DNA from: Bipolaris cookei | Taxonomy: Eukaryota > Ascomycota > Dothideomycetes > Pleosporales > Pleosporaceae | Assembly: GCA_002286855.1 (NCBI GenBank) | Contig: NRSV01000016.1 | Span: 254,008-318,007, forward strand | Reading direction: 5' to 3' | DNA: 64,000 nucleotides | Part shown: in pieces, positions 55,157 to 64,000 of the stretch | Layout: each line of letters begins with the position of its first letter | How positions within the stretch are numbered: position 1 is the stretch's first letter | Notes under the pieces: model-generated | Told to the model about the DNA's origin: nothing | The model's database searches: none | What the model saw: the letters and a program-made list of their open reading frames with translations, nothing else | Position numbers and translations under genes: made by a program

Positions 55157-57136
55157 TCACGTATGCCGAGTTGTAAGCTTAACATCCAAATTGCCGACCC
55201 TCATAGTAAAGCAGTCGCGGCTCTTGCTACTAATCGAGCTTCCATCATCGCCTTCTGCAAAAGTAATCTCAAATGATCGCACCAAGTTCGCCACAACGCT
55301 ACGCATTTCGATCATAGCCAGCTTCTGTCCTATGCAGCTGTACGGTCCCGTAAGGAAAGTCATAAAGGTGCGCTTGTCGATGATAGCGTTAGGGTTTTCA
55401 GAAGTCCAGCGTTCGGGCATAAAGGTAAGAGGCTTCTCCCAGTAGCGTGGGTCGCGCTGGAGGGCGTAGATTGGAGTCCACATGACTACGTTTCCGGGTA
55501 TGTATGTTCCGTTAGGGAGGGTAAGACCTTCAGGAGGTGTTTCGCGTGCAGCGCCAGAGGGGACCGCCGGATGCAGTCGCAGTGTTTCCTGGATGACACC
55601 ATTGAGATATTCGCATTCTGCAACATCGCTGCAGTGGAGATGAGCTTTCTCCGGATGTAATGTATCAATTTCATCACGTAGTTTAGCTTGAATGTGTGGC
55701 TTCGCACAAAGTTCATAGACGAGCAAGGCCAATGTTGCCGCCACCGTATCGCTGTCATGATGTCAGTACCAACACCTGAAGCCACTTTCCAACTGAATGC
55801 AGTGTGTCATATATGCAGCGAAGTCTTTTTATGCCAGTTGGTAGATCAGATTTGGGTTGCGCATACCTGCCGGCTATAACCAAAAGCTGAGAATTAGCGT
55901 TCATATTGGGTGTGACTCGATCATCATCTTCGTCCAGCACCCACGAGAAAACGTCATTCTCTTTTGGTGGAGTCTAGTCATTGTCAGCCACCTAAAAATG
56001 CTGGGAAGAAAATTGGCTTCCTTACCTTGATTCGATCCTCGAGTACCTTGCGACTCCACTCCGTATGCTCAACTAGTGGCTTAGCACCAGCGCCTGCTCG
56101 CACTGCAAGATTCAAGGACCAAGGGATATGGGAAAATACACTGAGCGGATTCATACCCTCATGGAGTAACTTGATGAAATCAGTTTCTTTACCCTTTTCG
56201 ATCATACCAAAGCTGCGACTGAATCCCACGTCTCCCATGACATCGAAGCTGTAAAAGTTCAGCCACTCGTTGATTCTTACTGGACCTTTTGATGATTGCT
56301 CTTTCAGTCTTGACACAAGAGCAGCCGCGTGTCGATTGAGGCGAGGCTCGTAGTCGCGCAGAGCCTTGGCGTTGAAGGCGCGATCCCAGACCCTGCGCTG
56401 CTGACGGTGTTTCTCCTTATCTGTTGTTGTCTGCAGCGAGATACCGGCGGCTTCCCTAAAGACTCCATAGACGGAGAGAGGCTTTCTGCATTTGGACGCC
56501 GGTCCATGAATGAGTGGAATGGCATCAGCACAGTAAACCGTGACCTCTCTTGGACCAGTCCGAATTACATCTGACCCATACTTTTGGTGTAGTTGCTGCT
56601 GATACTCAAAGTGTCGGAATCGAGTAGGGAAAACTCCAGCGTAGATTGTGTATGCCTTGGAGAAGCGCGCCCCAAAAGGCCCTGGGATCTAGGTCTGTTA
56701 GTGCCAAAATCGACAATTGAGATAAAAAATCCAATGCAAAAATAAAAAATAAAGCCTCGTCCCTTACGCGTAGACATACCTTTCGAAGACGATGGAAGAA
56801 TCCACGATGCAGAAAGATGCTGGTAAACAGAACGCTGAAATACAGCGATGCCACCGTGGCTGTGATCTGAACTGTGGCCACTATTGTCCCGGCATACTGA
56901 CCAGTCATGAATGTGACAGCTGCAATACCCCCAAAGCCTAGAGCCCATGTGTATAGGATCAGGTGGAATCTGGTGTCCCATTCGAAGACATGAAGAACGT
57001 AGTGTGTGGCCAGTGCGAGGGAAGCAATGACTGGTTTGCTCTGCACAAGCTCTCCAAGAGCGGAGAAAGCAGATGGCTCAGTCATCGGGATAGAGAGAAA
57101 CTGAGATGGTGGGTGGGACAGTGGAAACCCAGCCAC
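55157..57136 (-). CDS. Cytochrome P450 monooxygenase
   Basis: Four exons: 56780-57136, 56026-56688, 55867-55973 and 55157-55751, giving 573 aa. Introns are 91, 52 and 115 bp, with junctions fixed by motifs (KIPGPFGARFSKA, VIAGSDTVAATL). An unusually long hydrophobic N-terminus with three to four membrane segments precedes the proline-rich IPGP. I-helix AGSDT, ExxR as ETLR, PERW, and haem loop FLTGPYSCIG with Cys ligand. The usual Arg of FxxGxRxCxG is Tyr here, seen in some fungal P450 clans. Substrate unknown; no biosynthetic gene is adjacent. Confidence 0.9.
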
Positions 57137-57859
57137 GTCTTGGACAATAAGGAAACGTACAGGATAGCCTTCACTAGATCGTCGTCATCTACTTATAGGT
57201 TTGTCGGGCTGCAGAGAGTGGATGACAGAGTACGTGAGGCCCCTGGGTCTTGTGAAAACACGACGTGATGGGGTACAGCTGATGGATTGAGCTCAGTTTA
57301 GATGAAAGGTGGTGGCGGCTGCGTGGTTCATGTAGCTGCTTGCGAATCGTCAGTATGCAGGGTTAGCGTTGCACTGAACTGTGACACTAACGCAGCATCG
57401 GACTTATCATCCCCCCTTGCTCATTCTATATTGTACAAGAACGGTCTTTAGATCTTTTTCTGGCACGTCTCGGGAATCCTTCCGGATAACAGAGATGGCT
57501 TGGCCCCACATCAATCACCGGGGATTAAAGAAAAACAGTGATATACTTCTCCGGGTTGCCATTGTATGCTTCAAGTCCCGTTACAATAGTAAGTCTTCGT
57601 TTCTCATTCTTGTACTGTGGTAGTAGGCCAAGGTTTTTTATGTGAGTTGCTAGTAAGGGTGTGACACAGGCTGGGCAAAGAGTACATAAGAGCTATAATG
57701 TATATAGTATACTAGCTTCCGGTGAGATTGCTAGTAAGAACAGTTAGATATTTCTCTCTAATAAATTAGGAATAGAGTTATCCAAAGAAGAGCCTGACTA
57801 TTATTCTTAGCTTTTTCCGGTGACCGCAGTAAATATGTACACGTCGAATGACGACAGCC
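57137..57859. other. Intergenic, no gene recognised
   Basis: Promoter side of the P450 gene and 3' flank of the DUF7730-like gene. Nothing else seen. Confidence 0.5.
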
Positions 57860-58999
57860 CTATAGACAGCCAGAAGCCTCAAAAATACGTTGCATATGTT
57901 GCCGCCATGCCGTGATCAGCATTTCTTCGCTCGATTGCAGCTTTCCACTGTGTTCTCCGTCGTTTTCGTCGCTCTCATCGCTATGAAGCAGGTGGTCTCG
58001 AGACAGCTCGCAACAAATGGGCGTTCTTTCCTGCGTAATAACCTGGTAGTTGATCCGGAAGTCAAACCTGGGATCGCAGAAACAGTCGGACCGACCGTGT
58101 CGCCGAGAGCCTTTTGGTGCAAGCATTTGCTGCCTCATCAGAGACAGCGTGTCTGCCATTCTGCAAATCTCGGGTCGATCGAGAATCCAATGTATTTCCA
58201 AGCACTCGAGGTTCTCCACTTTAAACAGCGGTTCGACCCAGGGAGCCACCCATGGGCGCAGGCCAGTCATCCTTTGCGCTTCCCATTTGATGCAATCTGT
58301 AGGCGAAGGGAACATAGGCCTATAGAACTGATGTAAGCTATCAATAACAAGGGTGAGCCTCCGCAACTGCATGCGCGAAGTTGAGAGCAAGGTACAAAAG
58401 TTGGTAAAGTGGTTGTAAGTGTACCGCAGTACGACCGAGTCTGTGGATCTGGAGACTATGGGATAATGGGCTTCAGTCGTGCCTCTCAAATTTGTCCCCT
58501 CTCCCAAGGTAATCTCCATGGACGAGATGAGCTTGAGCGACTCCGCAGGCCGATCGCACAGGAACGCGAATGCAGTTGGGATGCACTCTACTGTCCTGAA
58601 ACCGAATATGTTTTTGCCGTAGAAGATCTTTCTGGCCTCGCGATAGATTTGTTGACAGGTTTGCAGCAGACGGACACCGATTCGGTCTCCGAACGGTAGG
58701 TTGCATTGGCGTATAATTTGATACGTCATCTGAACATGGCTTGGAGGGAGTTCTGGATCGTCTTTAAAGGACGGTAGACCAAGATCAAATCGCGGTACTG
58801 CCCAAACCCGGCGATGGGAACGTATGTGTGTCAAGGGGTACAACTGCGTGAGTTGTCTATAGAATTCAGGACTTCGCTTTGCCGTAGTTTCGGGAACAGT
58901 AGCCGCGGCCCGTTCGACGAGTATGGTGTCGCGCACAAGTACATATTCATAAATGAGGTCTCGAATCTCTTGTGGAACTTGAAGAAGTCGCGAAGTCAT
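57860..58999 (-). CDS. DUF7730-like (F-box-like) hypothetical protein
   Basis: Single-exon 379-aa protein. The start MTSRLLQVPQEIRDLIYEYV and the block RLLQTCQQIYREARKIFYGKN are characteristic of a large, lineage-expanded family in Dothideomycetes (DUF7730/F-box-like). The family is functionally uncharacterised; the N-terminus resembles an F-box helix pair, so substrate recruitment for ubiquitination is possible. The gene looks complete and has no introns. Confidence 0.8.
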   Translation of the reverse strand: MTSRLLQVPQEIRDLIYEYVLVRDTILVERAAATVPETTAKRSPEFYRQLTQLYPLTHIRSHRRVWAVPRFDLGLPSFKDDPELPPSHVQMTYQIIRQCNLPFGDRIGVRLLQTCQQIYREARKIFYGKNIFGFRTVECIPTAFAFLCDRPAESLKLISSMEITLGEGTNLRGTTEAHYPIVSRSTDSVVLRYTYNHFTNFCTLLSTSRMQLRRLTLVIDSLHQFYRPMFPSPTDCIKWEAQRMTGLRPWVAPWVEPLFKVENLECLEIHWILDRPEICRMADTLSLMRQQMLAPKGSRRHGRSDCFCDPRFDFRINYQVITQERTPICCELSRDHLLHSDESDENDGEHSGKLQSSEEMLITAWRQHMQRIFEASGCL

Positions 59000-59884
59000 T
59001 TTGTGATGGCTTTTAGGATTTGCAGTGGCCTATAGTTGCTGCGAGAAGAGTTATTCCCCGCGGACTGTAATGGCCCCACGCGGAGTAATGACGCTATCGA
59101 TCTGATGGAGTATAGTTTGAGAGTTGGTGCACTAGCGTGAATCTCCACCCCTCCGACACCCCCGCCGCGTGGATGATGATGTGGCTGAGCTCAGCAACCA
59201 GCGGTTGTACGTATAGGGTTTTCAACGATATGATAAAATTAAACTCTTTAGACTATGCTTGTGTAAGCTGTAGAGTTTACCTAGACTTGAGACTGCCTGG
59301 TATGATGTGCTCCCTGCTTCATCTAGTCTGAAGCAGATAAGAACTTCTTTATCGCCATATTCCCCAGTCTCCAGATCAGAACTTTATAACTTTTGAATTG
59401 TACTACAACTGTGTGCCTTTGATGATTGAAATTACGGAAACATTTCAAGTACTCAACAATTTATGTTTCTTCTCAATCTACAATAAACTTCACGCATGAA
59501 TTCATGTATATACAACGTGCTCAGTACTTTACAAGATACCTTACCCTCTCAATTGCAATATGACATTCTTTTAAGTCTAGTTCCCAATCATACAACTCGG
59601 AAAACCAAAAGAAAAAAATGTATAGCATTAACGCAGTCCCAGCTTATAACTACAAACGTTCGAACAATCCCACACCCAATATCACACCCAGGACCTTCTG
59701 ACCTCCTCATTTCTACACAAACTCCCCCCAGTATAAATGACGTCATATATAAACCTCCCCAAAAGCCGTTCAGCCTAATAACTTCGACATCTATCTTAAG
59801 TGCCTCAAATACAGCGACAACGATGTCCTTCCCTCCACCATCATCATCATCATCCCCACCACCACCCCTTCCTGCACGCTGAGC
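59000..59884. promoter_or_regulatory. Upstream region of the ThuA-like gene, with a uORF
   Basis: No gene recognised before 59800. A short open frame with its own ATG at 59823 encodes 19 residues (MSFPPPSSSSSPPPPLPAR) and ends at TGA 59880-59882, two bases before the ThuA ATG at 59885. That spacing is compatible with termination-reinitiation control. Confidence 0.45.
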
Positions 59885-60598
59885 ATGTCCACCCCCACCC
59901 CAACCCCCTTCCCCATCCTCATTTTCACAAAAACTACCGGCTACCGCCACACCTCCATCCCCTCGGGACTTGCTCTCTTCCAGCGCCTTGCCACCCGTCA
60001 CCCGCACGTCTCCCTAACCACAACCGAAGACTCCAGCATCTTCACTTCCCAAACCCTCTCCCCCTACCGCGCCATTCTCCTCCTTCAAACGCTTGGTCCA
60101 AACCTACTTTCCGCACCGCAACTCTCTGCGTTCAGAGAATGGGTCCAGCAGGGTGGCGGTGTGGTAGCTATCCACGGTGCGGCGGCTGGAATGCCAGAGG
60201 ATGCGTGGTATGAGAAGCTTATCGGTGCGAAGTTTCTTTCGCATCCGGATCCGGAGGTGGAGTCGCTGATACTGGATTCGGAAAAAGCGGGCGAGCATTT
60301 TATATTGAGTGGGTGTGGAGGGAGGGAAGGGTGGAAAGACGAGTGGTATAATTTCCATGAGCATCCGAGGGAGAATGTGGGGTTGGTTGTTTTGCTGAGG
60401 GGGGATACAAAGACGTTTCGCGGAGGGATGCATGGGGAGGATCATCCGTTGGTGTGGTGTCAGGAGTTTGAGGGGGGGAGGGTGTTTTTTACGGCGCTGG
60501 GGCATTTTGACGAGGCGTATGAGGATGAGTGGTTTAGTGGTATGGTGGAGAGGGGGCTATTTTGGGTTGCAAGGCGGGAAGGGGATTTGAAGAAATAA
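59885..60598 (+). CDS. ThuA-like (trehalose-utilisation fold) protein
   Basis: Single-exon 237-aa protein of the ThuA family (glutamine-amidotransferase-like fold). Visible blocks: ILIFTKTTGYRHTSIPSGL at the N-terminus, QGGGVVAIHGAA, and PLVWCQEFEGGRVFFTALGH near the C-terminus. Bacterial ThuA acts in trehalose metabolism; the fungal role is not established. Length is normal for stand-alone members. Codon usage shifts to G-rich in the second half. Confidence 0.88.
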   Translation: MSTPTPTPFPILIFTKTTGYRHTSIPSGLALFQRLATRHPHVSLTTTEDSSIFTSQTLSPYRAILLLQTLGPNLLSAPQLSAFREWVQQGGGVVAIHGAAAGMPEDAWYEKLIGAKFLSHPDPEVESLILDSEKAGEHFILSGCGGREGWKDEWYNFHEHPRENVGLVVLLRGDTKTFRGGMHGEDHPLVWCQEFEGGRVFFTALGHFDEAYEDEWFSGMVERGLFWVARREGDLKK

Positions 60599-60811
60599 GG
60601 ACGTTAAGGAAAAGATGCAACGAGGCTTCGTGTTTGCTTTCATAGGACCGACCTAATCAAATATTACACCCAAATTCAAAAGACGCCTACATACGCATTC
60701 AAGAAACACTTTGTCCCAACACCAAACTGTCCACCACCAAGAAAGAACCGTATATCCAAGGACACAGTATTTTGAGGTTCCCATCTGAATTGTGAGTCAG
60801 ATATCCAATCT

Positions 60812-61850
60812 CTATTCTTTTTCCTTTTCTTTTTCCTTTTCAACATTGAGATCCCAATCAATGCCACCATCCTTTCCATATCTCTGGACAAGCCATTCAT
60901 TGCATTTGGTGAAATGCCCACAGTCAAACTACTTGTCATTAGCATAATCATCTCAATGTATCACTAGTTGCAAGACTTACAAATCCCCTCGCTGCACTCA
61001 GCGGGCTGGGGTGCACACTCTTGAGAACAAGATGCTTGTCTACTGGGATACCCTTTGTCCTCTGCTGGGCCGGGGTTCCCCAAGCCAAGAAGACGACGCC
61101 GTTGGTCCGCACCTTTGCCACGGTATCAATCACCTTTTGCATGAGCAGTTCCCAGCCTTTGCCAGAATGCGAGTTTGCTTCGCCTCTGCGAACAGTCAAG
61201 CAGGTGTTGATGAGCAACACGCCTCGCTCAGCCCAGGGAATCAGCAATCCACCCTTGTTTGGCGGTGGCTGATAGTCTGGATATTCCTTCTTGAGAGCTT
61301 TGTAGATGTTCTGGAGCGAAGGTGGGGCGGGGTTGGGCGGACGAATGGAGAAGCAGAGACCGTGGGCTTGGTTGGGGCCGTGATAAGGGTCCTGGCCTGT
61401 GATGACTACTTTGACCGTGTTGAGCGGTGTGTGTCGCGACCTATGCTTGCCCGTCAGTATGTGGAACTTGAAACTGGGGTTGTCAATGGATTGGTAGACG
61501 CACCATGAGTAAACGTCTTTCATGGGCGGATACACCGTCTTGCCGCTCGCGAGCTCCTGCTTAAGGAAACGCTTCAGTTGCAGAAACTGGGGCGTTACAA
61601 GTACATCCTTAAGATGCGGCAACCAGCTCTCGTGCATGGTATCGAGCTCGAGCTGCAGAAGATCCTTCTGCTCATCGGTGAGTTTGGCAACCCAGGCATC
61701 TTTGTCAAACTTTGCGGCTGCAGCCGTCTGCTTGGGGGGTGCATTGGGGTCGGTCTTGGGTGGGCCGAAGAAGGCAGTAATGCTGCCGTTCTGCTTGGGC
61801 TTCTTGGACGCGTCGGTAGCTGCAGCGGCGGCTTTGCGTTTTAGACTCAT
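60812..61850 (-). CDS. UNG1: Uracil-DNA glycosylase
   Basis: Two exons (60981-61850 and 60812-60928; 52-bp intron with GTAAGT donor), 328 aa. Family 1 UDG motifs: water-activating loop GQDPYHG (catalytic Asp), LLINTCLTVRRGEANSH, and the HPSPLSAARGFF insertion loop, completed across the splice junction by FDCGHFTKCNEWL. The N-terminus has a KRK/KKPKQ nuclear signal and a PIP-like box SITAFFG for PCNA binding. It excises uracil from DNA in base-excision repair. The tail EKEKEKEKE is low complexity. Confidence 0.95.
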
Positions 61851-62461
61851 TGCTGCTGTATGACTTGATTTGGGCTATGTGCAATGTATCACGAGAGTAA
61901 AGGGGCGTAGATTGGGCATGTAAGCATTCCAATCAATTCACTCGCCAGGCCCCGGCAGGCAGTCGCGTAACCCTGGGTGACGTCGAAGACTTAACTGCGG
62001 CTCTGATTGGCCGTCGCGAGACACGTCGGCACGTGAGTACGCGAGACGCGTCGCCATGCAGAGAGCAATGACATCACAGCTCAGCTCACCACAGGACAGG
62101 CGGCAGTCTACGCCAGGCTGCCGTCAAGCCACAGCTGCAAGCAGACGGAGAGCCTGTTTCTGAGTGAGCATATGCTATTACCGGAATAGCCAATGGTGGG
62201 GAGGGGGAGGGGGGGCTGCCGCTTTGGACCCTCTTGCTCAAGCCTGCAAGCCTGCTATCCGCAATTGTGACGTGATGGTGTGTGGGGAAAGCAATCAGAA
62301 GGGCGCTTGAACCATCAAAAGCAGCAGGAGCAGACAAGCACAAGTTTCTATATAGCAGCTGTCTCTCTCATTCAACTCCTCCTCTCACCTCACACCATTC
62401 CCACACGTCAGTTCAACCTCCAACTTCAACTTCAACCTCAACCTCGCAGCACCTTCAAACA
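61851..62461. promoter_or_regulatory. Divergent promoter with MCB, CCAAT and STRE-like sites
   Basis: Between the UNG gene (minus) and the con-10-like gene (plus). ACGCGT (MluI cell-cycle box) at 62046-62051 lies about 195 bp upstream of the UNG start. Two AGGGG stress-element cores lie at 62202-62206 and 62208-62212, about 250 bp upstream of the con-10-like ATG. CCAAT motifs occur near 62005 (reverse) and 62190. Assignments are by motif only. Confidence 0.4.
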
Positions 62462-62900
62462 ATGGCCTCTTCCAACCCCGCAAACTTCGCCAACCTGCCC
62501 AAGGACGAGCTTAGGGAGATTGCTGCCAAGGGCGGCCATGCCTCTCACGGCTCCGGCCACACCGACGTATGCCAGTCCCTTTGAATCCTTGTCGTTGATG
62601 TTCGATTCACTGACTGCTGCTCCAGTCCTCCAGCAACGACCACCCTGGCCGCAACCCCGATGGCACCTTCACAAAGGGCTCTGAGGTCGCCAAGGAGTTG
62701 GGTGCACAGGGCGGCCATGCCTCTCATGGCTCCGACGACTCTGGTTCCTACGCTCACAAGGACTCTGGCGTAAGTTGGCAGAGAACCGCTACAGAGCTTC
62801 TCAACTAACTGTCTCACAGCGCAACCCCGATGGTACCTTCAAGAAGGGCAGCGAGCTTGCTTCCGAGTTGGGAACCCAGGGTGGACATGCCTCGCACTAG
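62462..62900 (+). CDS. Con-10-like conidiation/stress protein with KGG repeats
   Basis: Three exons (62462-62566, 62626-62769 and 62820-62900), 109 aa. Hydrophilic protein with three GGHASH repeats (IAAKGGHASHGS, LGAQGGHASHGS, LGTQGGHASH) and two RNPDGTF-KGSE blocks, as in Neurospora con-10 and bacterial KGG stress proteins. Such proteins accumulate during conidiation and desiccation and are intrinsically disordered. Repeat units coincide with exons, which suggests exon duplication. Confidence 0.92.
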
Positions 62901-63205
62901 ATGTCTGCCACTCGACAGCATGACTGAAGGTCCACATCTACACAAAATCTCAAATGCATGAATGACTACGAAATTATGATGATAGCATGAATCAAGTCCA
63001 ATTCTCAAAAACCTACATACTCTTTGCGTCACAACCACTGTCATAAGCAGCACATCACTCTGCTCTCATATCCTTCGTCTTGGGGAACCTAAATTCAAAA
63101 ACAACACAGTTTCGTCATTTTCTATCATCGCACGTCATGTCTGCTAACCTCCACATCGTACCCCTTGCACTCCTCTCTCCCCACATGTTGTACTGCACTT
63201 CCTGT
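62901..63205. other. Convergent 3' flank
   Basis: Spacer between the con-10-like and eIF2A genes. Nothing else recognised. Confidence 0.5.
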
Positions 63206-64000
63206 CTAACCAGCATAGCCAAGAGCATCCAGCTCCTTCTTGATCTGAACCTCGGTACTAATCTTCTTGATCTGAGTGTCCTCGAGCTTCTCTCCGCCCG
63301 CTTGCCTCATCTTCAGCTCTTCAATGGCCCGCATCTTCTTAAGCAAGCCGCGAATCTTCTTGTCCTGAGGGCCGCCGTCTCCAGGGCTAGTGACCGTAAG
63401 GTCGGGTGGAGGGGCATGGCCTTCCGTCTTGATTGGAGGAGCCTGGCCAGCGCCCTGCTGACCGGGGTTCTGTCGACGGTTGCCATCTTGCCTGGCCTGA
63501 CGGTTGGGGCTGTTGCCATAGTTACGGGCTTGGCTAGCGCTCCTTCCATGTTGCTCATATCCGCTCTTGCTGCGGCTGCGTTGGCGACGCTCTGGGCTGC
63601 GACCGCCATTGGCTCCGTTGGAGCCGTTGGCGCTGTCAGTACCCAGACCAGCAGCCTTGTCAGCAGCTTCGCGCGCCTTTTTAGCTTCGCGCTTCTTCTT
63701 GTTCTTCAAAGCAGCCTTGGAAAGCTCCCCGTCACCGTCTTGGGCGCCGGTAAGACTGACACCACCACCAGGAGCAGCACCAGGAGGAAGAGACTCGGTA
63801 GTGTCTGCACCAGGCACCTCACGACGGCGCGGCTTGCCGAATCCATTGGCAAAGCCAACGTTCGTCGATGAAACACCGGTGTTGTGGAAAGCTGCGCCTC
63901 CCTCATCCTCTCGCTTAAAGTGCAACGGAGTGGCTGTTCCACGTGCGCCAGGAGGACGGTAGGCACCGGCAGGCTTCGATGGAGTCTTTTGAGTGCTGAG
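63206..64000 (-). CDS. Eukaryotic translation initiation factor 2A, C-terminal part (runs off the window)
   Basis: Open frame of 264 codons from the right edge to the stop at 63206. It starts inside GAYRPPGARGTATPLHFKRE, the conserved linker of eIF2A, followed by a basic, low-complexity region rich in Ser/Arg/Gly. It ends with the helical tail KKIRGLLKKMRAIEELKMRQ and IKKELDALGYAG. The N-terminal WD-type propeller lies beyond the window. eIF2A is a GTP-independent initiator-tRNA-binding factor used in alternative initiation. Confidence 0.9.
   Translation of the reverse strand, partial: LSTQKTPSKPAGAYRPPGARGTATPLHFKREDEGGAAFHNTGVSSTNVGFANGFGKPRRREVPGADTTESLPPGAAPGGGVSLTGAQDGDGELSKAALKNKKKREAKKAREAADKAAGLGTDSANGSNGANGGRSPERRQRSRSKSGYEQHGRSASQARNYGNSPNRQARQDGNRRQNPGQQGAGQAPPIKTEGHAPPPDLTVTSPGDGGPQDKKIRGLLKKMRAIEELKMRQAGGEKLEDTQIKKISTEVQIKKELDALGYAG

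Noticed and set aside
1..64000. CRISPR arrays, operons and bacterial-type signals
   Set aside because: The window is clearly fungal (spliceosomal introns, Zn2Cys6, HET and P450 genes). No regularly spaced repeat arrays were seen.

Overview
This window looks like nuclear DNA from a filamentous ascomycete, most likely Dothideomycetes and probably Pleosporales. The evidence is short GT-AG introns (48-115 bp) with CTAAC-type branch sites, Zn2Cys6 regulators, a HET-domain protein, a UstYa/DUF3328 protein, a DUF7730-like protein, a con-10-type KGG-repeat protein and abundant 2.1-kb Fot1/pogo transposons with TA target duplications. The order-level placement is inference. Exon boundaries below were read by hand from splice consensus, reading-frame continuity and family motifs.

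Two compartments alternate. Housekeeping blocks lie at 1.3-8.9 kb (WLM/Wss1-type protease, ApsB/Mto1-like MTOC protein, SGT1/ecdysoneless protein) and 51-64 kb (peroxidase, small mitochondrial protein, P450, DUF7730-like protein, ThuA-like protein, uracil-DNA glycosylase, con-10-like protein, eIF2A). The middle (about 9-49 kb) is accessory: eight pogo/Fot1-like copies, three copies of one Copia-type LTR, a gag fragment, a LINE fragment at the left edge and several MITE-like elements. Between them sit a UstYa-like gene, an eight-cysteine secreted protein, a giant protein kinase-HET fusion gene, an amidase / two nitrilases / MFS transporter cluster, and two Zn2Cys6 regulators.

Functional grouping: the amidase (26.9-28.8 kb), the two nitrilases (29.9-31.1 and 32.9-34.0 kb) and the MFS transporter (34.7-36.3 kb) form an uninterrupted run bounded by transposons. 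They could act together in nitrile/amide hydrolysis and ammonia release; a Zn2Cys6 gene lies beyond the next transposon block. The kinase-HET gene is intact over about 1441 codons except for one in-frame TAG, which fits RIP-type leakage from neighbouring repeats.

Most unusual structures: (i) a 129-bp MITE-like sequence with termini CTGTAAGC...GCTTACAG, present in two related pogo copies at different positions, each copy supplying the empty site for the other; (ii) three pogo elements arranged end to end with single shared TA dinucleotides; (iii) a solo LTR cleanly inserted with a 5-bp duplication into a LINE; (iv) the kinase-HET fusion; (v) the nitrilase/amidase cluster.
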